Assembly (NCBI RefSeq): GCF_042100115.1 | Contig: NC_091275.1 | Span: 434,001 to 498,000, forward strand | Direction: 5' to 3' | DNA: 64,000 bases | Source of the DNA: Alternaria dauci | Lineage: Eukaryota; Ascomycota; Dothideomycetes; Pleosporales; Pleosporaceae | Shown: positions 50,982-62,102 of the stretch, piece by piece | Layout of the letters: each line of letters begins with the position of its first letter | Numbering within the stretch: the first letter of the stretch is position 1 | Notes under the pieces: model-generated | What the model was told of the DNA's origin: nothing | Database searches by the model: none | The model's input: only the letters and a program-made list of their open reading frames with translations | Program-made: the position numbers and the translations under genes

Positions 50982-52796
50982 TCAGGTTTCTTCCTTCTCC
51001 ACGATGAGCTCTGGATGAAATCGTCGCCTGTGTCGGATCATACCATCCTTTCTCGAAAAGCCCTGTTTTCCCGGGCCGTAATCACACGAAGCAACTTCAC
51101 AATGGAACGACGGTTTCGCATCATCCTCGTTGTCCAGATGGGTCGCTCGGTGACGCTTGAGGTCCTTGGGATACAAGAACGACTGCGCGCATTGCGCACA
51201 TTTGTGCGGTCGCTCGGCCTTGTCTGTATGGGTTCGTTTATGACGTAGCAGGTCTGCGTTTTGATCGAACTCCCGTTCGCAACCCGGATAGTCACATGGA
51301 TACGTGGCCGGTAAAGCGTCGTCGCTTTGTTCGAGTGCTCCTGGCGCGGATGGCTTGTCGTGTACTCTTGCCGTGTGATCCGCCAGCTTATCTTTGCGGG
51401 GAAAAGGCCTCGAGGCCCTATCGCACCCCGGCACTTCGCAGAAATATTGTGGCGGGTTCAGGTTATGAACCGAATCCTTGTGCCTACGCAGTTCGGCGGC
51501 TCTGTTGAACTCTTTCTGACAGATATCACATCGAATGCCTGCCCCATCTTTACGAAGTACCTCTGTGCTTAGTCTTCTCGTCACCATTGTAGGTGTAGAT
51601 GATGCTGTATCCGTGAAGACGGTTTCTGAGTCTCCACTTGTCTGCTTGAGCGAATTCGTCAACAAGAGAGGAGCATACTTTGAACTTCGAGTTTCATCAC
51701 TGGTATTGATACGATAGCGGACCGGATCCGAGCCTTTTCTGGGCTCTGTTATATTTACGAGTTGAGGATGATGTCGACGGTAGTGCACGAGACGAGCGTC
51801 CTGACGTACGAAAACTCTTGAGCAGGAGGGTATCTCACACACCAACTCAAATCGATGAGTAGTGTGCTTTTGTTGTCGATGCCGTTTGTAGTTTCGTTTT
51901 CCATACGCTCCTCGAAACTCCGCCAGATAAACTGGACATTTCATAATGTCGGATATCGTGCTGCTAGCAGCCCCATGTGCTCCCGGGCTACATGTATCGG
52001 AAACAGCTTCAGTATAAGGGTCCAGACCATCGTCAAGCCCATCAATCCACTCATAGTATTCGTTGTTGAGAGGCTGCTGAGCGAGTTCCGGCGTCATCAA
52101 GACACTGGGCGTGTTCATCGACTCCGGGTAGAATTGGCTAAACTGCACTCCGAGGTGTGACAACTCCAGGTGCTGTTGAGGCTGAGTCGGAGCTGGACGT
52201 TGATCCAAGCCCGGCCAAAGTGCCCATCCCGCACGACTCGTCCATTCTGCAGACTCGTAGAGGTTCGACGTCGAAAAGTCTGGTGACATCGCCTGCAATG
52301 CAGGCCCCGACCAACTTTCCGCATCCAGATCGTTGAGAGAGTATAGATCTGACGGATCGAGGCAATCAACATGGCTCGTGAAATGTTGGGCAAAACTGGA
52401 AGTCTGTCCCTTGGCCATTGCTGCAAAGTGATTGATACGACCCGTGAGACTCCGGGTGTTATTGTCCAAAACGTGAGTCGATGCATCATTCACCGCAGAC
52501 CAAGGTGTATCCGCATGACCAGGGGGTATTTCAGGGAATGCGACGCCGCCGCTGGGGCGCGAATACCCCGTGGGGCCCTCTTTTGCGCGTGTGGTACATG
52601 TCGAATGGGTGGTATCATCTGCCGAACGCGAGTGTTGATGAGTAGCAGGACCCGGGGGTCTATCGTGGCTCATCGCAGGTGCGTGTCGCACTTTCAGTCT
52701 GTCAGCGAGGCGCACGCGATATCGGGGCGCGTGAAATACCCATGAAGACGGATTGAGATATCTTACATCGCACATACGTATGCGCTGGATCGCCAT
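50982..52796 (-). CDS. C2H2 zinc-finger transcription factor
   Basis: A single exon of up to 604 residues. The ATG at 52673 (MSHDRPPGPATH) is an equally likely start and would give 563 residues. The N-terminal half is Ser/Thr/Pro/Gln-rich and probably an activation region. From about residue 290 on, finger-like units follow: KCPVYLAEF ... YKRHRQQKH, FELVCEIPSCSRVF ... HYRRHH, IRCDICQKEFNRAAELRRHK, YFCEVPGCDR ... LADHTARVH, YPCDYPGCEREFDQNADLLR, PHKCAQCAQSF ... LKRHRATH and a final FHCEVASCDYG ... MIRHRRRFH. Some fingers are degenerate. This set resembles uncharacterised Pleosporales transcription factors with six or seven C-terminal fingers. DNA binding in the nucleus is inferred. Targets are unknown. 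Confidence 0.85.
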   Translation of the reverse strand: MAIQRIRMCDVRYLNPSSWVFHAPRYRVRLADRLKVRHAPAMSHDRPPGPATHQHSRSADDTTHSTCTTRAKEGPTGYSRPSGGVAFPEIPPGHADTPWSAVNDASTHVLDNNTRSLTGRINHFAAMAKGQTSSFAQHFTSHVDCLDPSDLYSLNDLDAESWSGPALQAMSPDFSTSNLYESAEWTSRAGWALWPGLDQRPAPTQPQQHLELSHLGVQFSQFYPESMNTPSVLMTPELAQQPLNNEYYEWIDGLDDGLDPYTEAVSDTCSPGAHGAASSTISDIMKCPVYLAEFRGAYGKRNYKRHRQQKHTTHRFELVCEIPSCSRVFVRQDARLVHYRRHHPQLVNITEPRKGSDPVRYRINTSDETRSSKYAPLLLTNSLKQTSGDSETVFTDTASSTPTMVTRRLSTEVLRKDGAGIRCDICQKEFNRAAELRRHKDSVHNLNPPQYFCEVPGCDRASRPFPRKDKLADHTARVHDKPSAPGALEQSDDALPATYPCDYPGCEREFDQNADLLRHKRTHTDKAERPHKCAQCAQSFLYPKDLKRHRATHLDNEDDAKPSFHCEVASCDYGPGKQGFSRKDGMIRHRRRFHPELIVEKEET

Positions 52797-53840
52797 AGGG
52801 CTACTATAGGGGCGGTGGTGGTGTCACATCTCTGTCGGAGTCGTTGTGGTGTCAGCGTGAGGGTGTTGTTACAGTAGGTAAAGTGGGGGCTTGGCATTTG
52901 CCGAGGAATGCCCTTGTGTCAAGTAATACATCAAACACATCAGACGTACATCGGCTCTTTTAGCAAAGTACAAGCATCTTCGTGGAATTTAAAGTAATTT
53001 ATTCAAACTGCAATAGGGTGGTTTGCTGTTCTGTTGAGAGCGAGCCTCGCGATGGTGAAAACCGATGTATGCCGGAACCTGCCCGCTCTGGCTGCCCAAG
53101 TGGCGCCTCCCGATTTCACATGTTTGGTGCAATCGAAGAGCATACGGGCATGTAGCGCGACAGTATGACAACGAAAACTCAATGGACATGGTGCGCATTT
53201 GTACATAAGCACAGATATGCCGAATAAGAAACTATTCATGCGCTCTGAAGCTCTACAGTGGTTAACAGCAGTCAATCATACGCACCAGCGCATGGGGTCT
53301 CGAAAGAGCCGGCTGAGGCATGTGCGCCTCACTTTTGGAGTCGCGCCTGGACTTTTACCCGGATTGTTGTGTGTCCGCAGCTCACAGCCTGGTCATGTTT
53401 GAGTACGAACAGAGCCATGCAGTCAATAGTGGAATATGCCCACAGTCGTCCCTTTCTTCGCAATACGATACAGGCGTGTAAATGGACATGATGGCAATTC
53501 ATGAAAACCGACCATGTGTGTTTTCGTAGATGTGCGATGTGTTGTCGAAGCAGGTTGGCATGGTGAGGAGTTCTGGCGAATGAAATGTGTCCCGCCTGAC
53601 GGAGGCTAAGCTCTCTACACCGCCGCATCTCCTGGTGGTGGGCAACTCGTCCATCCCAGTGTTGCGGCAGAACGGATCCAGCGTAAGGTGCACTGATCTA
53701 CATCGCACTCTTCATTTAATCCAAAGTTAAGAAAGACCTCGCAGGAAAGTTGGATCTCCTTCGAGTCCAGGTGGGTGGTGGGCTTCTCTTGTTGAGACTC
53801 GACGAAGACGGCAACTGCTGACATCAGGTTAGACAGCAAC
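52797..53840. other. Intergenic, 1 kb
   Basis: Upstream regions of the zinc-finger gene and the next gene, on opposite strands. Short overlapping frames only. No gene supported. Confidence 0.45.
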
Positions 53841-54513
53841 ATGCCTATCGTCACTCGATATCCGGTTGCTCTAAACGGTAAGTGTAACGAAGCAAACTCA
53901 GCGAAGTTAGCGGACGCGCATCAAGCATAACATACAAGCCCTCTAGCATGGCTGACCACCATTGCTAGGCAACTACCCCTATCCGGGCAACGCAACCGTC
54001 CAACCGCCGGGCTCGTACATCCAACCGACTGAAGGCGAAGCTCTGTGGTGGAAATATACTGCTGGGGGCGTAGGACTAGTGGTTGGAACTGGAGCCTTCG
54101 TTACCGGCATATACCTGTGTTGGGTAAAATGGCAGGAACGGGCTTCAGGGCGAGCCGGTAGGTGGCTGACGATTGGTTTTGTTGCTTTCCTGTCGTAGAG
54201 TCTTTGCTATCCAAGCGCTAGAGCTGACTTTGCGCCAGCTCGCACCACGCCGGTTGAGGACTCTCTCGTCGATGCGCTCGAGGCCCCCGACGCGGTGGGG
54301 AACGTGTTCGAGATGGAAGCGATCAACGATGACCCACCACCTCCGTACGACACTCCAGCTGCTGTCATCGGGTTACAGCAGGGGCGTTACATCCCGGATG
54401 AGGATGGGATCAGGACTCTAGAGAGACCTGATCCTCGCGTCGCTGGACGGGATGACGCTTCTGCAGCTGTTCTGGCCGATCCAGGCGTGAATGTCGCCAG
54501 TGGACATGCCTGA
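53841..54513 (+). CDS. Single-pass membrane protein with PPPPY motif, 171 residues
   Basis: Three exons, 53841-53877, 53969-54157 and 54224-54513, join in phase. The third junction uses the acceptor GCTAGAG. The start is MPIVTRYPVALNGNYPYPGN. A 60-residue extracellular or lumenal part with NATVQPPG leads to one membrane helix (GGVGLVVGTGAFVTGIYLCW), a short basic stop (VKWQERASGR) and an acidic cytosolic tail. The tail holds INDDPPPPYDTPAAV, a PPxY motif that can bind WW domains such as those of Rsp5-type ubiquitin ligases. The small N-terminal exon has no signal peptide, so the helix probably acts as a reverse signal anchor. No family recognised. The first exon is short and less certain than the other two. 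Confidence 0.55.
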
Positions 54514-55035
54514 TAAGAATAAGGGCAGTCTTTGGTCGGTAATGGATCATTACCTCTGCATGGAGGTGGTTGTGCAGAGCGTTCGAGCTAGAGGTTGGCG
54601 TTTTGGCGAATGGACACTATCGTGTAATTTGAGGGAAAACCTGCCAGCATGTGACGGTGTCGGCGTGGCACAACGAAACTTGGAAAACGTTCGTCGAGGT
54701 TGTTGCTGCAAAAACCGGTCCAAGACATGTTTAAGCGATCAAGACTTTGCATCGCGACGGAGCGATGTGCCAGATCCGGTTGGTCCCGTAGCTATTCATT
54801 ATTGCTGGAATCATCTTGCTCTACGAAGCAGTCCGTGAAGTCGACAGAATCCGTCGCCGTGTTGTGTACGAACTGGGGTTCGTTGTCTGGAGACAGTTCG
54901 GGTTGTACGCGTAAGAAGGGTCGCCGAGCGAAAGCAAGCAACCCAAAGGGGCAGGTTGAAGAGCTTGGGAAGCCAAATTTGAGGAGAAGGCCTCGCAACG
55001 GCTACCAGAAAGGACATATAAGTAGGAGGACTCCA

Positions 55036-55080
55036 AAGGGCACAAAGGGCACGGAGGGCACGGAGGGCACGGAGGGCACG
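55036..55080. repeat. Five tandem copies of a 9-bp unit
   Basis: Units of the form RAGGGCACR: AAGGGCACA, AAGGGCACG and then GAGGGCACG three times. Because the unit is a multiple of three, any frame stays open (Gly-Thr-Glu in one). No real gene overlaps it, so it is best seen as a minisatellite. Confidence 0.8.
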
Positions 55081-55158
55081 AAGGATGAAGGGCACAGAGG
55101 AGGACTGTGGTGGAGTACCCTTGCCAAGAACACCTCAGGACACCTCCAATGAAGCACA

Positions 55159-55232
55159 GTTGCCCTATTGCTGTTGCGGCCACCGCAAGCTGGTGGCCTT
55201 TTGCTGTTGCCCTACTGCCGGTGCGGCCACCG
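55159..55232. repeat. Imperfect direct repeat of 27 bp
   Basis: Two copies, 55159-55185 and 55206-55232, share GTTGCCCTA-TGC--TGCGGCCACCG with three differences. The interval between them contains the partial inverted match GGTGGCC to GGCCACC, so a small hairpin is possible. Adjacent to the 9-bp tandem array. Confidence 0.6.
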
Positions 55233-57125
55233 ACCGTGCGTGACCCAATCAAATCGTGTGCTGCGTAGGGGAGGGTCCTGCCTCAACTAGGTAGTGCCTC
55301 CACCAACGTGACCAACACCACAGCCACAACAGAAATGTGTTTTACAATCAAGTCCCTTCCAAGATACTGAAATTCTCTCGATCAAACGACTTGATCAGCG
55401 CTATCACAGGAATTAAGAGTCGCTCATCATTTACCGATACTTTGATGGACCAGCGGCCTCCACCACTCGGCCATTACTGGTAATCAACCAAACACCAAAT
55501 ATCCTAACATCACTTTATTGCAATTCGGCACCGAACACATTAGTATTCAGTGTTCCTATTGTCATATTGGCCAGCGTTACAATCCTGCACCTTGTGTTCT
55601 GCAGAGGATACTACCTTCCTAGGTATCACTCGTCAGCTGCTAATTGCCCTTCACGGCCTTGAGGTCTACATGATATCACCAAAGGACAGATGCGAACCGT
55701 TTTGCGGTAGTTGACAATAAAAACAGCTGCAGGGTAATTACTCCCACGCTCCACGTAGACGCAATAGCTAACCGTGCATGTCCTTGCGACTCCCGAGGTC
55801 TCCTGGCTCCTGAGGTCTGCTACTAACTCGCCTAATCGTTTCAAGAGACCTATCCAGGGCTTTCAAATCCTACAGTAGCCTAAGGCCCATACCGGAGATT
55901 CCATCAAGTTATGACGTAGTCAGCCTAACGTCGTAGCGCTGATTGCGCATCAGCATAGCATGCCTAGCATTGCGCGCCCAGCAAGTACCTAGGTACCCAT
56001 GCGATATCAAAGACGTGGAAAACTCCAACCTGCTCTTCCGAAACGTTCATCCGTCATCATGCTCGCATATCTACAGAATTTGAGAACCCGAGCAGAAGAA
56101 AGCAAAAGGTCCGCTTCAAACACCTATTCCCTGCTCATGTTCCTTCGCTGTGAGAAGTGTGCGAAAGAGCCGCCGTCACGCTCAGGGACAAAAAGGAAAT
56201 ACCTACAGAGTTTCCCGATAAAATTTCAGCGTCCAACATCTAAGAGGGCTAGAACGCCCGGGAAAGCAGAAGAATGCGACGCGAAATCATTCATCAGGCT
56301 CGAGCGCGAAGACTCGAACAGGAGGGTTTGTTTTGCTTCTTTTCGTCAAGCTGCTACTTCTTCAGTGTGGCTGGTGTCCCGGCTGTTCCGCCGTCGCGTG
56401 GCAATAATGGGAACCACGGGGCTGACGTCGGCCCGATCTCATCGGACTTTGACAGCCCAACCCCTCCTGCGCTCAACTGCTTGAAGAATCTCATGATATC
56501 TTCACCATTCGATATCAACAACACACCCGTCAGCAGCACTCCGTCAACACGTCCGCTGCATGAATACCATACGAAATGAAGTGCTGCACTGGGTTCGAGC
56601 TTTGGACGCGCAGCTAAACGAGAATGACGTACTGATGCCCAGGGGTCTAGAAGCACTACTCGCGCACTCGATACTTCTCTACCAAAGTCCCTACGTCCCT
56701 CCAGTTGACGGGTCTAATCGAGGCCGATCAAGTCGACTCTTGCACCCTGAATATGACGTTTGAACGCATCATAGTAGCTCCCGCTGCCACAGCTGAGACA
56801 CCCGAAGAAGCTTCGAAGCCTAAGTATATGCAGGTAGCTCAGGTACCAGCGAGCATAGCACCGTATTCGCGGTCTAGGGCTTACTAGATTTCCCCAAATG
56901 GACAAGTTACGAACTGTTTCCAGACTCTGCCCCATCAAGTTTGCGCGTTAGTGTAGTCTAGCCTGCGATCTTGCAGTCGCTCCCGGGCCGTCTGGCGAGT
57001 TCACCCGTATCCCTGGTTGAGTTTTCCCAGTCGTAGACTGACCATAAGATCGGGTCCTGCACTCTTTATCCTTCGATATATTTCCCTGCGAAAAACACGT
57101 CTCTCTTTCAAGGGCAGCACCAAGT

Positions 57126-60100
57126 ATGCGCTCATTAATTCTTCTTCTTCTATTTGGTTTGCTGCAAGTATGCCAGGCCTTCACCTCGCCTGACATATAC
57201 TCCCTTACGCAGCCAGCGGATGCAAGTCCAGATCTGGGGCAGAGCAGTCGGTCGCCTACGGTACCATCTCAGTCGAGGTAAGAAGAGTGATTCTATGTCT
57301 TGATGCTCTTTAATTGACAGCGCTGTACCAGGCATGCAGCCGGACCGAACTCTGGATTGAACATCTTCCTACCAGACTACAAGGCAGATCCTAATTGGTG
57401 AGTTATCTCATGGAAGCTAAGGACCAGCTCGACTAACAACCTCATCTCAGGCTCCCACTTACGCTATCTCTCAAGACAGTCGGTTTACAAGTGAAGGTCA
57501 TCCAATCACTGAACATTTCTTCGCAATGCCGAGATTTACTCATCTACACGCCTCCAAATGTGGAATACAGCCCAAGCGCTGCCGACGTTACAATCTTGAC
57601 CTCATTTGTGACTAAAGGTGGTAAATTGATCTTCATGAACCAGGTCCCTAAGGTTCTTCAAGCTCTTGCCGGTATATCTGCCTCTACAATAGACTCGAGC
57701 GGTTCGCGAGCCGTCATCCAGCTATCAAACACCGAGACACCCGTACAGGCTCTCCAGGGCTTCGACTTCTTGGAGTATTACGACGTGAACATGCCGTTTT
57801 ATGACAACTACACCAAAAGCGGCCTGGTCAACGTCGGTTACACGCCTGCCAACGGTTCACAGACACTCGGTAAATATATGGTTCGAAGCGATGGCGTCGA
57901 CAAAGCGGATTCATCGGTTACAAGCGCAGCAATAGTGAAGCACCAACCTCCGGGCTCGAGTGGATACGTCTACAGTTTCGGAATGGACCTTGGGTACCTC
58001 TTCATCCAGGCTCAGAACGAGGCCGGCGGCTACTCACTATGGTACAATGGACACTATTACCCTGGGTATGATATCGGCACACGCATCATCAAGAATATTG
58101 TCACTACTGGTCCCCATTTCGTCAGCCTGTGGTCAGTTCCGTACAACAAAGGCCTCGCTTTCACTACAACCTGGGACATCGACACCTACGTCTCGTATCC
58201 GCACGGCCAGGGCATCGCAGCCGCCGCACAGGATAGAGGCGCCGCCGGCAATCTGAACTTTCACACCAAGTACGTCTCCGATGCCTACGAGAATGCATAC
58301 TTTCAGTATGGCGTTCCGTACATCTACCAAATCAGCGGATTCCGCACGGCTCCCGATGGCAATCCATATATCGACTTTGGCAGTCACAGCGTTAGTCACT
58401 CGCCAAATGCGGCTAGTTTTGGTTATGGTACTCTCAACGAGCAATTCCTCCAAGGGACCGACTCAGGCTACTACCCGGTCATACACCAGTGCGGCCCCAA
58501 TGCTGATGGTACGCCACCTAACGGAGAGACATGCATCAAGGGAGGTACCAGCGGGCTCGCCTTCTACACGTCGGGTGGTACCGCGTCAGGAGAGGTCCGC
58601 ATAAGTGCCTACTTGATTCGACACATACTCCGCGATGAGTTCAAGACCAACTACAGCATGACTACCTACCGTCCGGGTCATCTCTCATGGAACAAGTACC
58701 AAGCCACGCATTGTGTAGCAAACGGAATCATCGGTGGCTCTTCGTGCGCAGGCAATTCGCATCTCACGCATCTTCCTTTCCAAGTCACGCATAACCGCGA
58801 GTCGTTCCAGGAGCTTCCATACTTCGAGTTCCCACTTCAATGGTCGGATGGTGATGGAAACATGAGCAGTGCCGACTTTCCAGGATCTGACTTCTCCAAT
58901 CAGATTAAGTACATCAAGAAAATGGCACGTTATGGAGGTCATTACAACATCTTGATTCATCCTTCAGATGCTTTGTTCGACAAGATCCAGATTCAGCGCG
59001 CTCTTCACGACAGGGTGCGTCCTTTCGCCGTCTTCTTCAACCAGACAGGAATCGCCAACTGGTGGACGAATCGAGACCGTGCCGTCGTGGATATCATAGC
59101 AGCAGACAACTCATCTGCTGTCATGACGGTGCGTCTGGATGGCGTTACAGAAGGCCTCACACTACAAGTGCCTCGGAACTATGCAATCCAATCAGCGACG
59201 GGGTCTCTCTCAGTCTGCCAACAGCCCTCCTACGACGGGACGACGAGTGCAGTGGTATTGCGAAACACGGCAAAGGGTCTTTATACGCTTTACTTCGGCG
59301 TCGGTGCAAGCAACGCAACCACCTCTACGTGCCCTGACTTCACCCCCAAAGCGCCCGGAGACACGGAATGCATAGCATGGGACGTTATGATTGACGATTT
59401 TCTAGAGCTCTACTTTGGCAGCAACAACGTCAACTTGCTCTTGTTGCAGACGACTGCAACAGGGCTGTCGACAAACAACGTAGACGGCACATTGCAGCTC
59501 ACCGCAACTACCAATAGTGGCGTCAACGCGTACTACACGGAGGTGTCTCGCTTTTGCTTCGACGCCTCCATTTACACACATCTGTACTTCGACATGATTG
59601 CTCCTACTGGTTCCACCTTTTACGTGCAACTGGTCTCATACGATTCTGGGTGCAATTTCGAACAACCAAGCGCATCGTACCTGGACGTGACCAAGTACGC
59701 ACCCGCCGATGGCTCGAATCGTACTGTCACCATACCATTGGCGGATTTCGTAGGCCAAGACATGCTCCATGTTCGCGGAATACGTATCGGCAACATCTCA
59801 CCAGCACAGACGCCTGTCTACATTGACAACATCAAGATTCAGAAGCGATGTGTGACGGCACCAGGAGAAGACCATACCCCAGGTCTTGCGGTGGAGTCAT
59901 TCCAGAATGTTGATCGGTGGATCACTGGTATTAACAACATCTTCGGTCAGACCGACTACAACAATTCGATGGCGTTTGCAAAGCTTTCAGAGCTGGGCAG
60001 AATGCAGCTGCTGCCGTCGAGCGCAAATTCATTCTTCTACACCGACACTAATGTTGATGGAATCAATTTGAACGCAACGGCATACACCGGACTTTCTCTT

Positions 60101-61954
60101 AACGCTCGTGGACCATCTGGTGGCTCGTTCGACGTTGTTCTGACCTCGGGTACGGGTAGCACTTCCACTGTAAACACCAGGTCCTATGCTGCACTAAGCC
60201 AGGGCGACTTCGCCAACATCACAATCCCTCTTTCCGCTTTCTCAGGATTCAACACCGACTCCCTCAGCCGTATCACGCTACGTAACTTCACACCCAATGG
60301 TGGTTCCGCTGCGAGCAACTTTACGATGCGATGGATCTCTCTTCTGGGCGGACCTTCCACAATTGGCGCCGGTCCACGTTGCCCGAATCCATCTGGGTTG
60401 GTGGTGCTGAACTTCTGCGATCCGAATGAGTTCAAGTCGCAAACCAACGCCCTCGGTGCTCCATTCTCAGACGACAGGACGATGACATCGTACAAGCAGC
60501 CTTCCCGTGGGTCTGTCGAACTCGTACCCCGCGACGCTTCCTCTTACTTTTACACGTTGCTTGCCCAGCCATCCAACTGTAAAGCGGTTAATAGTTCCTA
60601 CGACTCCATCATACTCACGGTCTCAGGCCCACAAGACGCCACTGCAGATATTGGGTTCAAGTATGGCACTGATAACTGTAACACCAACGTGGTCACGTCT
60701 TACATTCCAATCACCTTCAACGCCGCGTTCACACAGCTCACGATACCGCTCTCTCGCTTCCCCAGCACCTTCAACAAAAACTACCTCCAGTCGTTTGTTA
60801 TGACCAACTTCAATTCTCCCGGCCAAACCTATCGTATCCGCTCCTTGGCCTTCACAGGACCGGCTAATAGCCCTGGTTGCGCTCTCTGCTCGGGTACCAT
60901 ACTGAACACCTGCACATTCGTGTCCGAGCTTCCGCGAAACAACCGACTGCTCGGCGTGATGACCGACGAAGGCTCACTTTCCTCATACTCTGTTGACAGT
61001 GACGGCTCACTCAGCATGGGCGCTACCGGCGACTCATACTGGTACTCTCAGTTCGAGACTGGATGCTACAACGCGAAATCGGTAAATGCGACCGGCATAC
61101 AGCTCTCCGTTGCAGCACCAGCAGGCACCACTTTCCAGGTTACGATGCGCTGGAAGACTGACGAGGAATGCACGACCACATCGCCCCCATCCTCGGTACC
61201 CATCACTTCGTTTGTGACTTTTACTGGCGCCGATCAGTATCAACTCGCACAGATCCCCTTCTCCGACTTTGGCGGAATGAATGCAAGCAGGCTAGACAGC
61301 GTCGCAATTTCAGCTTTCAACCCCTCTGGCGTGAACATTAAGGTTGGCTGCGTCAGTCTGACATCGGTCAAAGAACCCCTTCCAGGCTCGACAGGGTTCA
61401 AGACATGCACATGCCCTGACTCCGCGTGGTTGAACTACTGTACGCCGGGAGTCGCAAACCGCAATGCGAAAGGTCTTGTGCAGAGCGACGACGGAACGAT
61501 GGAGGTTGCGCCGACCGTTACCGACGGCGCTTTGGTGCTGCAACCCAGTATCTCTGGATCTTACTGGTACTCGCTACAGAACTGTGCGGATATTTCTGCG
61601 TCCAAGTATCTCATTCTGAACGTCACGGCGAACGCGGGTGCCGGTTTCAACGTGCAGCTGCAGAGTGGTGGGTATGGGTGTGATGGTCAGACACCGATCC
61701 AGCGACTCAGTATAGCGAGCAGCGCGTATGGCAGCATGAACGGCAGTCCTGTTGTTCTGAGGATTCCGCTGTCGGCTTACGCTGCGATGGGGAATAGTCA
61801 ATTCACTTTGACGAAGATTGATGCGGTTGCGCTGGAAGGTTTTAGTGGAGAGACTTCGGAGTATTTCATTCATTGCGCGTATTTTGATAATGGGGCGACG
61901 AATGGCACAGCGGCGGTAAATGGCACCGTCACGGTAAATGGTACCGCGTCGTAG
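57126..61954 (+). CDS. Large secreted polysaccharide-deacetylase-like protein with five C-terminal repeats
   Basis: Exons 57126-57277, 57332-57397 and 57451-61954 join in phase to 1573 residues. MRSLILLLLFGLLQVCQA is a signal peptide. Residues about 75-305 form an unassigned N-terminal domain. Residues about 306-680 show the metal-site motifs of the NodB-like deacetylase fold: TTTWDIDTYVS (D315, D317), DFGSHSVSHS (H385, H389), TTYRPGHLSW (R480) and NILIHPSD (H576). This arrangement, with an N-terminal module, resembles fungal exopolysaccharide deacetylases such as Agd3. Then five repeats of about 165 residues follow, each starting with a C-x-W/F-D/N type edge and showing YFDM-, VTIPLADF- and RITLRNF-like strands. 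They look like galactose-binding or CIA30-like beta-sandwiches. The enzyme probably removes acetyl groups from an extracellular amino-sugar polymer. Substrate is unknown. Many N-glycosylation sites are present. Confidence 0.75.
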
Positions 61955-62102
61955 ATGTATAGAGGCAGTTATAGCGATACTTAATTTGATGGTTTCCTAG
62001 TTGCACCATTGTACTACAATTGATCAGTGAGGACACATCCAATCCATCCTAGCGTGTCTCGGCTCGACTGGCGCGATCTTGCTAGCCTCTCATATCGTGA
62101 CG

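Larger units (their letters stand above)
54514..57125. other. Gene-poor stretch with short repeats, 2.6 kb
   Basis: No supported gene. Short tandem and direct repeats lie at 55036-55232. At 56280-56760 there are protein-like scraps in several frames (PRGLEALLAHSILLYQSPYV), suggestive of a decayed gene, but no intact frame. Upstream of 57126 the promoter of the deacetylase-like gene should begin. Confidence 0.4.
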
